DNA of 24,556 bases. It comes from RYN-433 sp036558265. Lineage in GTDB: Bacteria; Planctomycetota; Phycisphaerae; Tepidisphaerales; Tepidisphaeraceae. Under the pieces are notes generated by a model. The model was not told where the DNA came from and ran no database searches. It saw only the letters and a program-made list of their open reading frames with translations. Shown in pieces: positions 10,101 to 16,449 of the stretch (its first letter is position 1; each line of letters begins with the position of its first letter). The stretch covers positions 1-24,556 of the forward strand of contig DATBFY010000568.1 of NCBI GenBank assembly GCA_036558265.1, read 5' to 3'. A program made the position numbers and the translations under genes.

Positions 10101-11134
10101 TTCTGCCTGGCGGCTTCGGCGCGCTGGTCGAGTTGTTCGAGGGTGCTCTCGTGATCGACCTTGGCGGCCTCGCGCGCCTCGTTCAGGTGCTTCTTGCAGC
10201 GCGTCCATCCTTTGCGGATCGAGCCCTTGGCGATCACGCGAATGGCGAAGCCGATCGCGAACGCCGCCACCAGCGTACCGCCGCAGACGACGACATAGGG
10301 CTGAATATCGAAGTTCCGCTGATCCATCGTCTTGAAATACATCGCCCCCGCGGCGATCCCGACGAGGACGATCAGGATCAGGATCGGGCGGATGCCGACG
10401 AACAGCTTTGGCGCGACGAGCCCTTCCAGGTGCTGTAATTCCTTGTACGCGGCGTCACGCTTGGCCAGGTAGTTCCCCGGCTCGCGGGTCTCGCCCTCGG
10501 CGGTGGCCAACTGCGACGGATCCTGGTCCGACGGCTTGTGGCGGTAAGTCTTGAGCAGGTTGATCGCCCGCCCTTCCAGCGTGTCCACCTCCTCGCCGTG
10601 GGACTTGAGGTCGTCATTGGCCTGCTTTTGCTCGACGCGGATCTGGTTCTGCCGCGCCTCCAGCTCGGCGTCGGCGAGCCAGACGGCCTCGTCGTACTTC
10701 TTCTTGATGTCCTGCTCGACCGGGCCATACTGCGCCTGGACCTTGCGCTTCTCCTTCTCGTTGCCCTCGCGGATCGACGCGGTTTCGGTGTCGAACTGCC
10801 CCTGGATCTTCCCCTGACGCTCGCCGTACTTCGTGCCGACGTTCTCCTCGAACTGCTTGGTGCGGTGCTCGGCGGCGTAGTTCTTGCGCTCGAAGTCGTC
10901 GGCTTCGGCGGCGACGTCCTTGTCGTGGCGACGCTCGATCTCGGTCTCATCGGTGGCGCACTGGCTGGCGAGCTCGACCAGTTCACGGAGGGCGCGCCGC
11001 TGCACGTCCCGCTCGTTGGGAGTGGCCGGCGCCGGAATGCTGCCGCCGCCTTCGGGCTGCCCGTTGGCCTTCTCGAGGTTATCGCCGTCACCGCCGCCGT
11101 TCATCGTTTGTGCCAATTCGGTTTGTTGCGTCAT
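7145..11134 (-). CDS. FtsK/SpoIIIE-family membrane ATPase, EssC/EccC-like
   Basis: 1329 residues. Order of parts: a disordered N-terminus (1-40), a charged coiled coil (about 45-195), two transmembrane helices (about 243-267 and 277-301), a second long coiled coil (310-445), and three ATPase-like modules. The middle module is intact, with Walker A GKTGSGKST at 799-807, Walker B RTLLIIDEFQ at 901-910 (D907, E908) and a sensor-like FLGSQ near 942-946. The first module (about 520-650; HADREGRPDA where a P-loop should be) and the third (about 1095-1200; VGQADEQA) lack Walker A lysines. Three modules after two membrane helices is the plan of EccC/EssC, the motor of type VII secretion, rather than of chromosome-segregating FtsK, and no gamma DNA-recognition domain is seen. 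It ends a run of four minus-strand genes that includes two WXG100-like proteins. The N-terminal FHA domains of EssC are absent. The ATG start at 11134 has only a weak ribosome site. Confidence 0.85.
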   Translation of the reverse strand: MTQQTELAQTMNGGGDGDNLEKANGQPEGGGSIPAPATPNERDVQRRALRELVELASQCATDETEIERRHDKDVAAEADDFERKNYAAEHRTKQFEENVGTKYGERQGKIQGQFDTETASIREGNEKEKRKVQAQYGPVEQDIKKKYDEAVWLADAELEARQNQIRVEQKQANDDLKSHGEEVDTLEGRAINLLKTYRHKPSDQDPSQLATAEGETREPGNYLAKRDAAYKELQHLEGLVAPKLFVGIRPILILIVLVGIAAGAMYFKTMDQRNFDIQPYVVVCGGTLVAAFAIGFAIRVIAKGSIRKGWTRCKKHLNEAREAAKVDHESTLEQLDQRAEAARQKRANEVAQLKETYSPKLSNVQQKKKAALGVVEQQATARMKNFEEKRQNLRKDTDAWRDKHLADVKQKLARELETNKANHEAKVKQIEDQYHADKAALATRWKDGLVRIAKPMQEGADGNGRTIYDWEGTDWHKWTAPRTFSPTVRFGEFQVDLKTITDNYPRRLPLPEAFAVPANLAFPKGSSLIIHADREGRPDAIATLQMVMARLLTTLPAGRVKFTIIDPVGLGQNFAGFMHLADHDESLVGGRIWTEREQIDQRLLNLTEHMETVIQKYLRNEYETIDEYNAQAGELAEPYRYLVIADFPVAFEGDAFRRLASIATSGARCGVYILMIRDTRIPVPQGSHFDDIEGHSVNLVRVDGKYVWKDEVFKRFPLKLDVAPSEATLTDMMDVVGREAKQAARVEVPFWQIAPKDVKEFWTKSAKKVLDVPVGRLGATKVQSLRIGIGVAQHALVAGKTGSGKSTLLHAIVTNIAMWYRPDEVELYLIDFKKGVEFKTYAANELPHARAIAVESDREFGLSVLQRLDAELTRRGEIYRKLGVQNLSDYRELADQPPMPRTLLIIDEFQEFFSEDDKLAQDAALLIDRLVRQGRAFGVHVFLGSQTIGGSGGLGRATLGQMAIRIALMTSEADSQLILGDGNSAARLLSRPGEAIYNDAGGLVEANSPFQVAWLPDEQRDDFLSKVLQKTKDLNAFYGEPAVVFEGNAPADITKNRQLLKLLDTGAAQQPAAPIAWMGEPVAIKDPSGILMRRQSGVNVLIVGQADEQALAIMVSQMISLSAQHPKGTAIFYVMDGSPADSPLAGTFDKLKEVIPHEVKMIDYKGVEAAMTELAEEMTRRGTVEHPDYPEIYVMIYGLQRYRQLRKQEESFSFGSEEEKKPQPDKQFADLLREGPHVGMHVVGWCDTPASVERTIDRGSMREFDNRVLFQMSANDSSNLIDSPAANKLGMFRALVFSEEQGVMEKFRPYGLGNREWLDFLKSKFAAKW

Positions 11135-11170
11135 CAGCTCGGGTGTCCAGTCAAAAGAGTCCGCCGTGCG

Positions 11171-11383
11171 TCACTCGCAATCCCGCTTGATCGCCGCCAG
11201 CAGTTGCGACATCACGTCCATCGCGCTCACCGCCGCGCGCAGGTCCATCTCCAGCGGCTGGATGTGCTTTTTCTCGAACCGCTCGGCGTTCTGGTCCTTC
11301 CAGGACGAGCGGGTCTCCATCCACGCCGCCATCAATTCCTTCATCGCCTTGCCGATCTGCCCGCGTCCTTCGTACACGCCCAT
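11171..11383 (-). CDS. 70-residue WXG100-like helical protein
   Basis: A perfect AGGAGG (11391-11396) sits seven bases before the ATG, so this short frame is very probably translated. The product is strongly helical: helix one covers about residues 5-26, a turn carries W28-K-D, and helix two runs from 32 to 66. W28-K-D is followed by five residues and F36, the same W-x-D-x5-F pattern as in the 90-residue protein at 12431-12703. WXG100 proteins (ESAT-6 type) are helical hairpins with a W-x-G turn that are exported by FtsK-like motors. This one is shorter than the usual 90-100 residues and has Asp in place of Gly. It lies 36 bases upstream of the ATPase gene. A chaperone or structural role for the motor is equally possible. 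Confidence 0.75.
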   Translation of the reverse strand: MGVYEGRGQIGKAMKELMAAWMETRSSWKDQNAERFEKKHIQPLEMDLRAAVSAMDVMSQLLAAIKRDCE

Positions 11384-11410
11384 GGTGTGGCCTCCTGTGC
11401 ATCACGACCG

Positions 11411-12424
11411 CTACTTGATCGGCGCCCAGACGTCGGCGCCCTTCTCGTCCAATACTGCCGACACGTTTCCCTTCTCCAGCAATACGAGGTAGCCCGCCGG
11501 CAGGGTCAGCGCCTCGGCCAGATCCTGCCGCGACTGAAGCAGGTCCCGAACGGGCATCGCGAGCGTCCTGGCGCCTTCGGTGCCGTCGGCGCGGCCGACG
11601 TACCAGCCGCTGTCGCCGTCCGCCGACGCCACCCGCTCGAGGAAGATCTTTTCGATCTGCCAGGCGCCGTCCTCGACGAAGATCGTCGCATCCGGCGGCG
11701 ACGGCACGCGCTGCGCCGCGATCTTGCCGAACAATTGACGCGTCTCTTCCGCCAAGAGGCCCCCCGTCCACTCTTCCAGGCGCAGGTCGCCCGGCGCCGC
11801 CGTCTTGCGGTCCAGGGCGGCCGTCTTCTTGCGGAACGGCTTGTAATCCGGCGTGGTCGCCGCCGGCCCCACCTCTCCCAGGGCCCGCGCCATGCTGGCG
11901 AAGAGCTGTCCCGCCGCGTCGTCCGCCCCGCCCCCGGAGACCGCCAGCGCCATGTACGCCTCCACCGCCGCGATCATCCGATCCAGTCGCGCCACACCCA
12001 TCGGCACATCCGCCGACACCGCCGTGCTCAATCGCTGCACACCCCCCTTGTACATCGAGATTTCCTTTTGAAGCCGCGGGACGTAACGCTTGACGTTCTT
12101 GAGCTTCTCCTCGGCCTCCTCCAACCGCTTCTGCGCCGTCCGCAGCGCCTTCTCCTCCTCGACGGCCGACTGCTGAGAACCGGTCGGCGACTTGAAGAGC
12201 TTTTTCTGCCGAACCGCGTCCTTGGCCTTCTCGACCGCCTCGTGACGCTTGCGGATCTGACCCGACCAGTAGGTGCTGGCCTCGGTCTCCAGCCACACGA
12301 GCACCCGCTGCATCTCTCCCTCGGCGTCCGCCAGCGCGACGGTCACCATTTCGGCGAACTTGATCATCCGCGTTCGGAACTCGCGCAACGCATCGACGTT
12401 GTCAATCCGCGCATATCCGCTCAT
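11411..12424 (-). CDS. Helical protein with W-S-G motif and separate C-terminal domain
   Basis: 337 residues. Residues 1-160 are almost all helical with heptad-like charge patterns. A YWSG motif at 52-55 matches the W-x-G turn of WXG/LXG proteins, and a coiled coil rich in Lys and Glu spans about 85-125. A Gly/Ala/Pro-rich linker follows (about 163-230). The C-terminal region (about 235-337) looks like a compact alpha/beta domain with DGAWQIEKIFLERV and SGWYVGRADG segments. The latter weakly resembles DUF2185/Imm33-type domains, which I could not confirm. There is no signal peptide or membrane segment. The gene is six bases downstream of the 90-residue WXG100-like gene and 27 bases upstream of the 70-residue one, so all belong to one transcript. 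The arrangement recalls type VII substrates that fuse an export domain to a cargo domain, but no toxin motif is visible and a structural role is possible. Confidence 0.75.
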   Translation of the reverse strand: MSGYARIDNVDALREFRTRMIKFAEMVTVALADAEGEMQRVLVWLETEASTYWSGQIRKRHEAVEKAKDAVRQKKLFKSPTGSQQSAVEEEKALRTAQKRLEEAEEKLKNVKRYVPRLQKEISMYKGGVQRLSTAVSADVPMGVARLDRMIAAVEAYMALAVSGGGADDAAGQLFASMARALGEVGPAATTPDYKPFRKKTAALDRKTAAPGDLRLEEWTGGLLAEETRQLFGKIAAQRVPSPPDATIFVEDGAWQIEKIFLERVASADGDSGWYVGRADGTEGARTLAMPVRDLLQSRQDLAEALTLPAGYLVLLEKGNVSAVLDEKGADVWAPIK

Positions 12425-12430
12425 GCAACA

Positions 12431-12703
12431 CTACCTCTGCTTGAGGTACTCCTCCAGCAACGCCGCCTTCTTGCTCAACATCTGCACGTGCTGGTGTGAG
12501 TTATCCAGGAAGATGCCGATCCCCTTGGCCGTCTGGTCAAACGCCTCGGTGAACTTGCGCTGCTCGGCGTCGCGCCAGGTCTGTTCCAGCGCCCGCAGCT
12601 TGCTGTTGATGCTGCCGAACAGCGCCCCCAGCTCGGTGTTGAACCGGTTCAGGTCCGCCGCAAATCGCCTTAGTTCTGCCGGGTCTGCTATTGCCTTGCC
12701 CAT
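12431..12703 (-). CDS. 90-residue WXG100-like protein
   Basis: 90 residues, the standard length for WXG100 (ESAT-6/EsxA) proteins. The start is the ATG at 12703, with GGAG ten bases upstream; longer frames reach only into noncoding DNA. Two helices (about 8-40 and 47-86) flank the turn TWRDAEQRKF, where W43-R-D takes the place of W-x-G and F51 follows five residues later. LRRFAADLNRFN and LEEYLKQR are typical amphipathic stretches. As first gene of the four-gene cluster it would be the small substrate, or partner in a heterodimer, of the FtsK-like motor at 7145-11134. Family assignment rests on length, helix-turn-helix layout, the Trp turn and context. Confidence 0.82.
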   Translation of the reverse strand: MGKAIADPAELRRFAADLNRFNTELGALFGSINSKLRALEQTWRDAEQRKFTEAFDQTAKGIGIFLDNSHQHVQMLSKKAALLEEYLKQR

Positions 12704-12721
12704 ATAGATGAATCTCCACTT

Positions 12722-12760
12722 CGCGCGCTGGCCGCGCGCGGGACTAGAGACGCCAGTATA
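12722..12760 (-). promoter_or_regulatory. Possible -10 box and 5' UTR hairpin of the WXG/FtsK cluster
   Basis: On the minus strand TATACT (12760-12755) could be a -10 box for the 90-residue gene, though no matching -35 hexamer is seen. Between it and the gene, CGCGCG (12722-12727) and CGCGCG (12733-12738) form a short GC hairpin that would lie in the leader about 20 bases before the start codon. The 168-bp gap also serves the divergent transglutaminase gene, for which TACAAT at 12853-12858 is a possible -10 box giving a very short leader. Confidence 0.35.
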
Positions 12761-12871
12761 TCGTACCCTCCCCCCGCCCGCGACACCCCGCCAGCGGCTT
12801 TTGCAATCCTTCTCACGGTCGGAATTGGCTCGCGGTCGCGCCGGCCGATCCGTACAATCCGCCCCGACCCC

Positions 12872-14335
12872 ATGAAGTCCGCCCTCCTGGCATTCACCCT
12901 CCTGGCCCTTATGCCCTCGATCGCCTTGCCGTCTGATGCCAACACCGGCGCCAGCCTCACCTGGACCTCGCACGACCCCGTGATCAGCCGCGCGCGCGAC
13001 CTGATCGGCCGGGGCCAGCTTGCCGAGGCCGAATCGCTCCTCCGCTCCACCTCCTCCGCCGACCCCGCCGCCGCCGCGCAGACGATCGAGATCATCCGCC
13101 GCATCCGCCTGGACTACTCCCTCACGCCCGGCCAACTCCTGGAGAAGCTCAAGCCCCAGATCGCCGACGTCCAGCCAGCCGACCTCGACGCCTGGAGAGA
13201 TTCCGGCCAACTGCAATTCCGCACGATCGATGGCCAGACCGTCTATTTCCGCCGCGAACCGTCGAACCTGTTCCGTTTCTGCCCCGCCGCGATCGCCCGG
13301 CGAATTGAAAAGCCCAAGGCCGCCAACCAAGCCATCCTGATCGAACATCTCGAACAGGTCATCGCCGAAGCGAATCGCACGCACCAAGCGCAGGTGGTTC
13401 CCATCAAGCACCAGATTCGCTTCACGCTGACCGTCCCCGCGAATACCCCGGGCGCCAAGGCCGGCTCGACCCTGCGCGCCTGGCTGCCGTTCCCACAGGA
13501 GTACCGCCAGCAATCGGATGTCACCCTGATCTCCGCCGGGCCCGGTAAGCCGATGATCGCCGGCAACGGCTTCGCCCACCGCACGCTTTATTTCGAGCAC
13601 CGCATCATCGATCCCGCCCAGCCGGTCGCCTTCGAAGCCGTCTACGCCTACACCTCCCGCGCCTATTACCCCATCCTCGACGACGCCCGGGTCCAGCCCC
13701 TGCCCGCGGACGTTTCTACCGAGTACCTCGCCGAGCGCCTGCCCCACATTCGCTTTTCCCCCACGCTCAAGGAGACGGCCGCCCAGATCGTCGGTGACGA
13801 GACCAACCCCCTCGCCAAGGCGCGCAAGATCTTCCACTGGATCGACGCCAACATCCGCTACAACGCCGAGGAGGAGTACTGCATCATCCCCTCGTTTTCC
13901 GAGCACGGTTTGACGCGGCGGCGGGGGGATTGCGGGATCCAGAGCACGCTCTTCATCACCCTCTGCCGCGCCTCCGGCGTCCCCGCGCGGTGGCAGTCCG
14001 GCTGGCAGACGATTCCCGGCAATTCCAACATGCACGACTGGACGGAGATCTACGTCGCGCCCTGGGGCTGGCTGCCGTGCGATCCCTCCTACGGCCTCAA
14101 ACGCTCCGACGACCCGGCGGTCCGCGAGTTCTATTTCGGGCATCAGGATGCCTGGCGGATGATCGTCAACCTGGACTACGGCCACCCCCTGGCCCCCCCC
14201 AAGCTATCCCTCCGCTCCGAACCCGCCGACTTCCAGCGCGGCGAGGTCGAACTGGACGGCAAGAACCTTTACTTCGACCAGTTCGACTACGACTTTTCGT
14301 TCACGCAGAGCGCCGCGGGTGGCGGCAAGCTTTAG
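12872..14335 (+). CDS. Secreted transglutaminase-like (cysteine protease fold) protein
   Basis: 487 residues, the only plus-strand gene in the window. The N-terminus MKSALLAFTLLALMPSIALPS is a signal peptide, which supports the first ATG although no ribosome site precedes it. Residues 35-165 are helical and unassigned. About 178-275 is a beta-rich domain (IKHQIRFTLTVP, WLPFPQEYRQ) like the one preceding bacterial transglutaminase cores. The core (about 290-420) shows the catalytic triad: C354 in RGDCGIQS, H388 in NMHDWTE and D404 in PCDPSYG. Bacterial members act mostly as peptidases or amidases on cell-wall or secreted substrates; the substrate here is unknown. It is divergent from the WXG/FtsK cluster across a 168-bp gap, and its stop shares bases with the convergent DeoR gene (TAG/TAA in TTAG, 14332-14335). 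Confidence 0.9.
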   Translation: MKSALLAFTLLALMPSIALPSDANTGASLTWTSHDPVISRARDLIGRGQLAEAESLLRSTSSADPAAAAQTIEIIRRIRLDYSLTPGQLLEKLKPQIADVQPADLDAWRDSGQLQFRTIDGQTVYFRREPSNLFRFCPAAIARRIEKPKAANQAILIEHLEQVIAEANRTHQAQVVPIKHQIRFTLTVPANTPGAKAGSTLRAWLPFPQEYRQQSDVTLISAGPGKPMIAGNGFAHRTLYFEHRIIDPAQPVAFEAVYAYTSRAYYPILDDARVQPLPADVSTEYLAERLPHIRFSPTLKETAAQIVGDETNPLAKARKIFHWIDANIRYNAEEEYCIIPSFSEHGLTRRRGDCGIQSTLFITLCRASGVPARWQSGWQTIPGNSNMHDWTEIYVAPWGWLPCDPSYGLKRSDDPAVREFYFGHQDAWRMIVNLDYGHPLAPPKLSLRSEPADFQRGEVELDGKNLYFDQFDYDFSFTQSAAGGGKL

Positions 14336-15111
14336 CTAAGGCTTGCCAGTATCACCCGGCAGCCTGCCCCTTCCACCTCCTGGCGCTGCTCCGGCGAGAT
14401 CCCCTTGTCGGTGACCACCACGTCCACCTCGCTCAACTCTCCCAGCCGCGACAGGGCCTGTTGCCCGAACTTGCCCGAGTCGGCCAGCAGGACGACTTCC
14501 TGCGCCTGTTCCATCATCCGCCGCTCCGACTGCACCAGCAGCAGGTTCTGGTTGTAGAGCGCCCGGTTGTGAATCCCGGCGACGGAGAGGAAGAGGGTCT
14601 TGGTGTGGATTGTCGAGAGGACGTTTTCGGCCGTCGGCCCCAGCAGCACCCCGTAGCGGGGGTACATCAGTCCCCCGGTCAGGATCAGCTCGACGTTGTC
14701 GTCGTTGAGGAACAGGTTGGCGATCGGCAGGGAATTGGTCACCAGTTGCAGCGGCTGGCCCAGGAGCTCCTGCGCCAGGTAAAAGGTCGTGGTCCCGCCG
14801 TCGATCAGGACCGTCTGCCCCGGCGATACCAGCGCCCTGGCAGCCCGGGCGATCGCACGCTTCGCTTCCTGTTGATAACCCATGCGCTGGTCGAACGCGT
14901 ACGGGCGAGAGCCCGAGTTCTTCTGATCCCCGCCCACCCACACCACGCCGCCGTGCGTCCGCTTCACGAGGCCTTGCTGCTCGAGAGCTTCCAGGTCCCG
15001 CCGCACCGTGGACGACGACACGCGCAGCTCGGCCGCCAGCGTTTCCATGTCCGCCATGCCCCGCTGGGCGAGCAGTTGCTGCAACCGGGATTGTCGCTCG
15101 GCGATGATCAC
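14332..15111 (-). CDS. DeoR/GlpR-family transcriptional regulator
   Basis: 259 residues, the usual family length. The N-terminal winged helix-turn-helix (about 5-57) has the DeoR signature: MADMETLAAELRVSSSTVRRD, then LEQQGLVKRTHGG. The C-terminal sugar-phosphate sensor domain (about 80-255) has the expected IDGGTTTFYLAQ and VTNSLPIA segments and TGG at 166-168. DeoR regulators are mostly repressors released by a phosphorylated sugar intermediate. It is the last gene of the microcompartment operon, three bases downstream of the TIM-barrel gene, and so would be co-transcribed with the pathway it probably controls. A candidate operator with helically phased repeats lies in the operon promoter at 23635-23669. 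The likely inducer, a fuculose or rhamnulose phosphate, is inferred from the neighbouring aldolase. Confidence 0.92.
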   Translation of the reverse strand: MIIAERQSRLQQLLAQRGMADMETLAAELRVSSSTVRRDLEALEQQGLVKRTHGGVVWVGGDQKNSGSRPYAFDQRMGYQQEAKRAIARAARALVSPGQTVLIDGGTTTFYLAQELLGQPLQLVTNSLPIANLFLNDDNVELILTGGLMYPRYGVLLGPTAENVLSTIHTKTLFLSVAGIHNRALYNQNLLLVQSERRMMEQAQEVVLLADSGKFGQQALSRLGELSEVDVVVTDKGISPEQRQEVEGAGCRVILASLS

Positions 15112-15114
15112 AGA

Positions 15115-16353
15115 TCAGGCCCGCCTTACCCTCGAAGAGCCGCCGCCACCGTTCCCATCCCCGTTGCCCCGCGCCAGGTCGCCCTTGATCCGCTCCCGGG
15201 CATACGCCACCTTCTGCGCCGCCGTCATCTTCTTGAAATCCGGCGACCCGTCGGCCTTGGTGGGAACAGGTGGCAGGGGCGTTCCGCCCGTGTTCTTCTT
15301 CTCCGCTGCCCCCGCCATCGACACGACGCTCCCGGTCCCGGCGTAACTCGTCGCCGTCGAGGTCAGCTCCAGATCCGACTTCAGCTCCCGATACGGCCTG
15401 ATTCCGAGCTTCTGCAATTCCCCGTGATACGCGCGTACCGCCGCCTCCGCCTGAACCTCGCCGTCCGCGATCGCCCGCAGGTACCGCACGAACGCGAGCT
15501 GATGCTCGCAGTTATTGATCTTGCGTCCGAACAGCGCCGCCCGCGCCCCGTGGCGCTTCGCCTCTTCGAGCAGCTTGAACGCATCGTGCGTCGTCCCGCT
15601 CGATCCGCCCAGGACCCCCGGCACCAGGTGCGGGTCGTACGACGCCAGCTCCTCCATGGCCTTTGGGCCGTGATACGCGATCTTGAGGAACACCGGCCGG
15701 TTCGCCGACGGCACGCCGGCCAGCGTCCTTACGATCAGGTCGTTGACGAACCGCCCCAGGTCCGCCGGGCAGTGATCGCCGCAGGCGTTCGGGTCGAACA
15801 CTTCGAGGAAGTGCCGGAACCCCTTCGCTTCGGCCTCGATGCGGAACTCCTTGTACGCCAGGAGGGTCGGGTAATCGAACTCCAGCTTGTTGTTGGGCGT
15901 GATCGAGTAGAGGCCCAGGTCCGCCCCCAGCCGCATCTCCTCGCGGCCCGGGTTGACCTTGCCCGACATGAGCTGTTCGATCGTCGCGGTGCGGAACGGC
16001 CGCGACGGCTCAGCGGCGTACGTCCCGCCCGCCGGCAGGTGGATGTCGGTCGTGTCGTTCGCCCGCACGGCGGGCGTGACGTGCGAATCGATGAACAGGC
16101 GCTGCTTGATCGCAAGCAAATCCATCGTGCTGGCGGACATGAGCATGATGTCCACCAGACCCTGCCGCACGACCTCTCGCATCTGGTCGCGATACTCCGC
16201 CAGCGACCGCTGTTTGCCGGTGACGGCATCTTTTCCCGTCGCCGCCAGACCGGTGGCCATGTCGGCGTCCTTGGCGTCGGCAAGGATGAAATCCTTCGCG
16301 CGCGCGAGATCGGCGTGAATGTTCGCGAGCTTGATGTCGAGCGATTTAAGCAT
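15115..16353 (-). CDS. TIM-barrel, class I aldolase-like protein of unknown function
   Basis: 412 residues. I do not recognise a named enzyme. Alternating hydrophobic strands and helices suggest a beta/alpha barrel. RPVFLKIAYHGP places K224 at the end of a strand, where class I aldolases of the DeoC/FbaB/LacD type hold their Schiff-base lysine. PGVLGGSSGTTHDAF (246-260) resembles a phosphate-binding loop, and RAALFGRKIN (271-280) resembles the closing strand with a GR[NK] motif of FbaB-type aldolases. HCPADLGR and EVFDPNACGD are also notable. After about residue 355 the barrel gives way to a Pro/Gly linker, an amphipathic helix (DFKKMTAAQKVAYARERIK) and a Gly/Asn tail ending RVRRA, which could be a targeting helix for the compartment. 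The gene lies between the FucA-like aldolase and deoR. An aldolase, epimerase or isomerase acting on the same sugar phosphates is plausible. No ribosome site is evident. Confidence 0.7.
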   Translation of the reverse strand: MLKSLDIKLANIHADLARAKDFILADAKDADMATGLAATGKDAVTGKQRSLAEYRDQMREVVRQGLVDIMLMSASTMDLLAIKQRLFIDSHVTPAVRANDTTDIHLPAGGTYAAEPSRPFRTATIEQLMSGKVNPGREEMRLGADLGLYSITPNNKLEFDYPTLLAYKEFRIEAEAKGFRHFLEVFDPNACGDHCPADLGRFVNDLIVRTLAGVPSANRPVFLKIAYHGPKAMEELASYDPHLVPGVLGGSSGTTHDAFKLLEEAKRHGARAALFGRKINNCEHQLAFVRYLRAIADGEVQAEAAVRAYHGELQKLGIRPYRELKSDLELTSTATSYAGTGSVVSMAGAAEKKNTGGTPLPPVPTKADGSPDFKKMTAAQKVAYARERIKGDLARGNGDGNGGGGSSRVRRA

Positions 16354-16363
16354 CAGAGATTAA

Positions 16364-16440
16364 CCACGAAGTCACGAAGGCACGAAGAAGACAGGAAGAA
16401 GAAAACAAATCCTCTCCTTCGTGTCTTCGTGCCTTCGTGG
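16364..16440. repeat. Inverted CCACGAAG tandem repeat
   Basis: The left arm 16364-16387 consists of three 8-mers of the form NCACGAAG. The right arm 16417-16440 is its reverse complement with 22 of 24 positions matching, and a purine-rich loop lies between. The element fills the 96-bp gap between the class II aldolase and the TIM-barrel gene. The same CACGAAG family occurs as a single arm at 22512-22544. Transcribed, it would form a long stem-loop inside the operon mRNA. I see no start signal or conserved peptide in it. Confidence 0.85.
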
Positions 16441-16449
16441 TGCAATTTC

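Noticed and set aside
12431..14185. 584-codon minus-strand frame upstream of and including the 90-residue WXG100-like protein
   Set aside because: Everything before residue 495 is antisense to the transglutaminase gene or in the intergenic region; the ATG at 12703 with GGAG upstream gives a standard-length WXG100-like protein.
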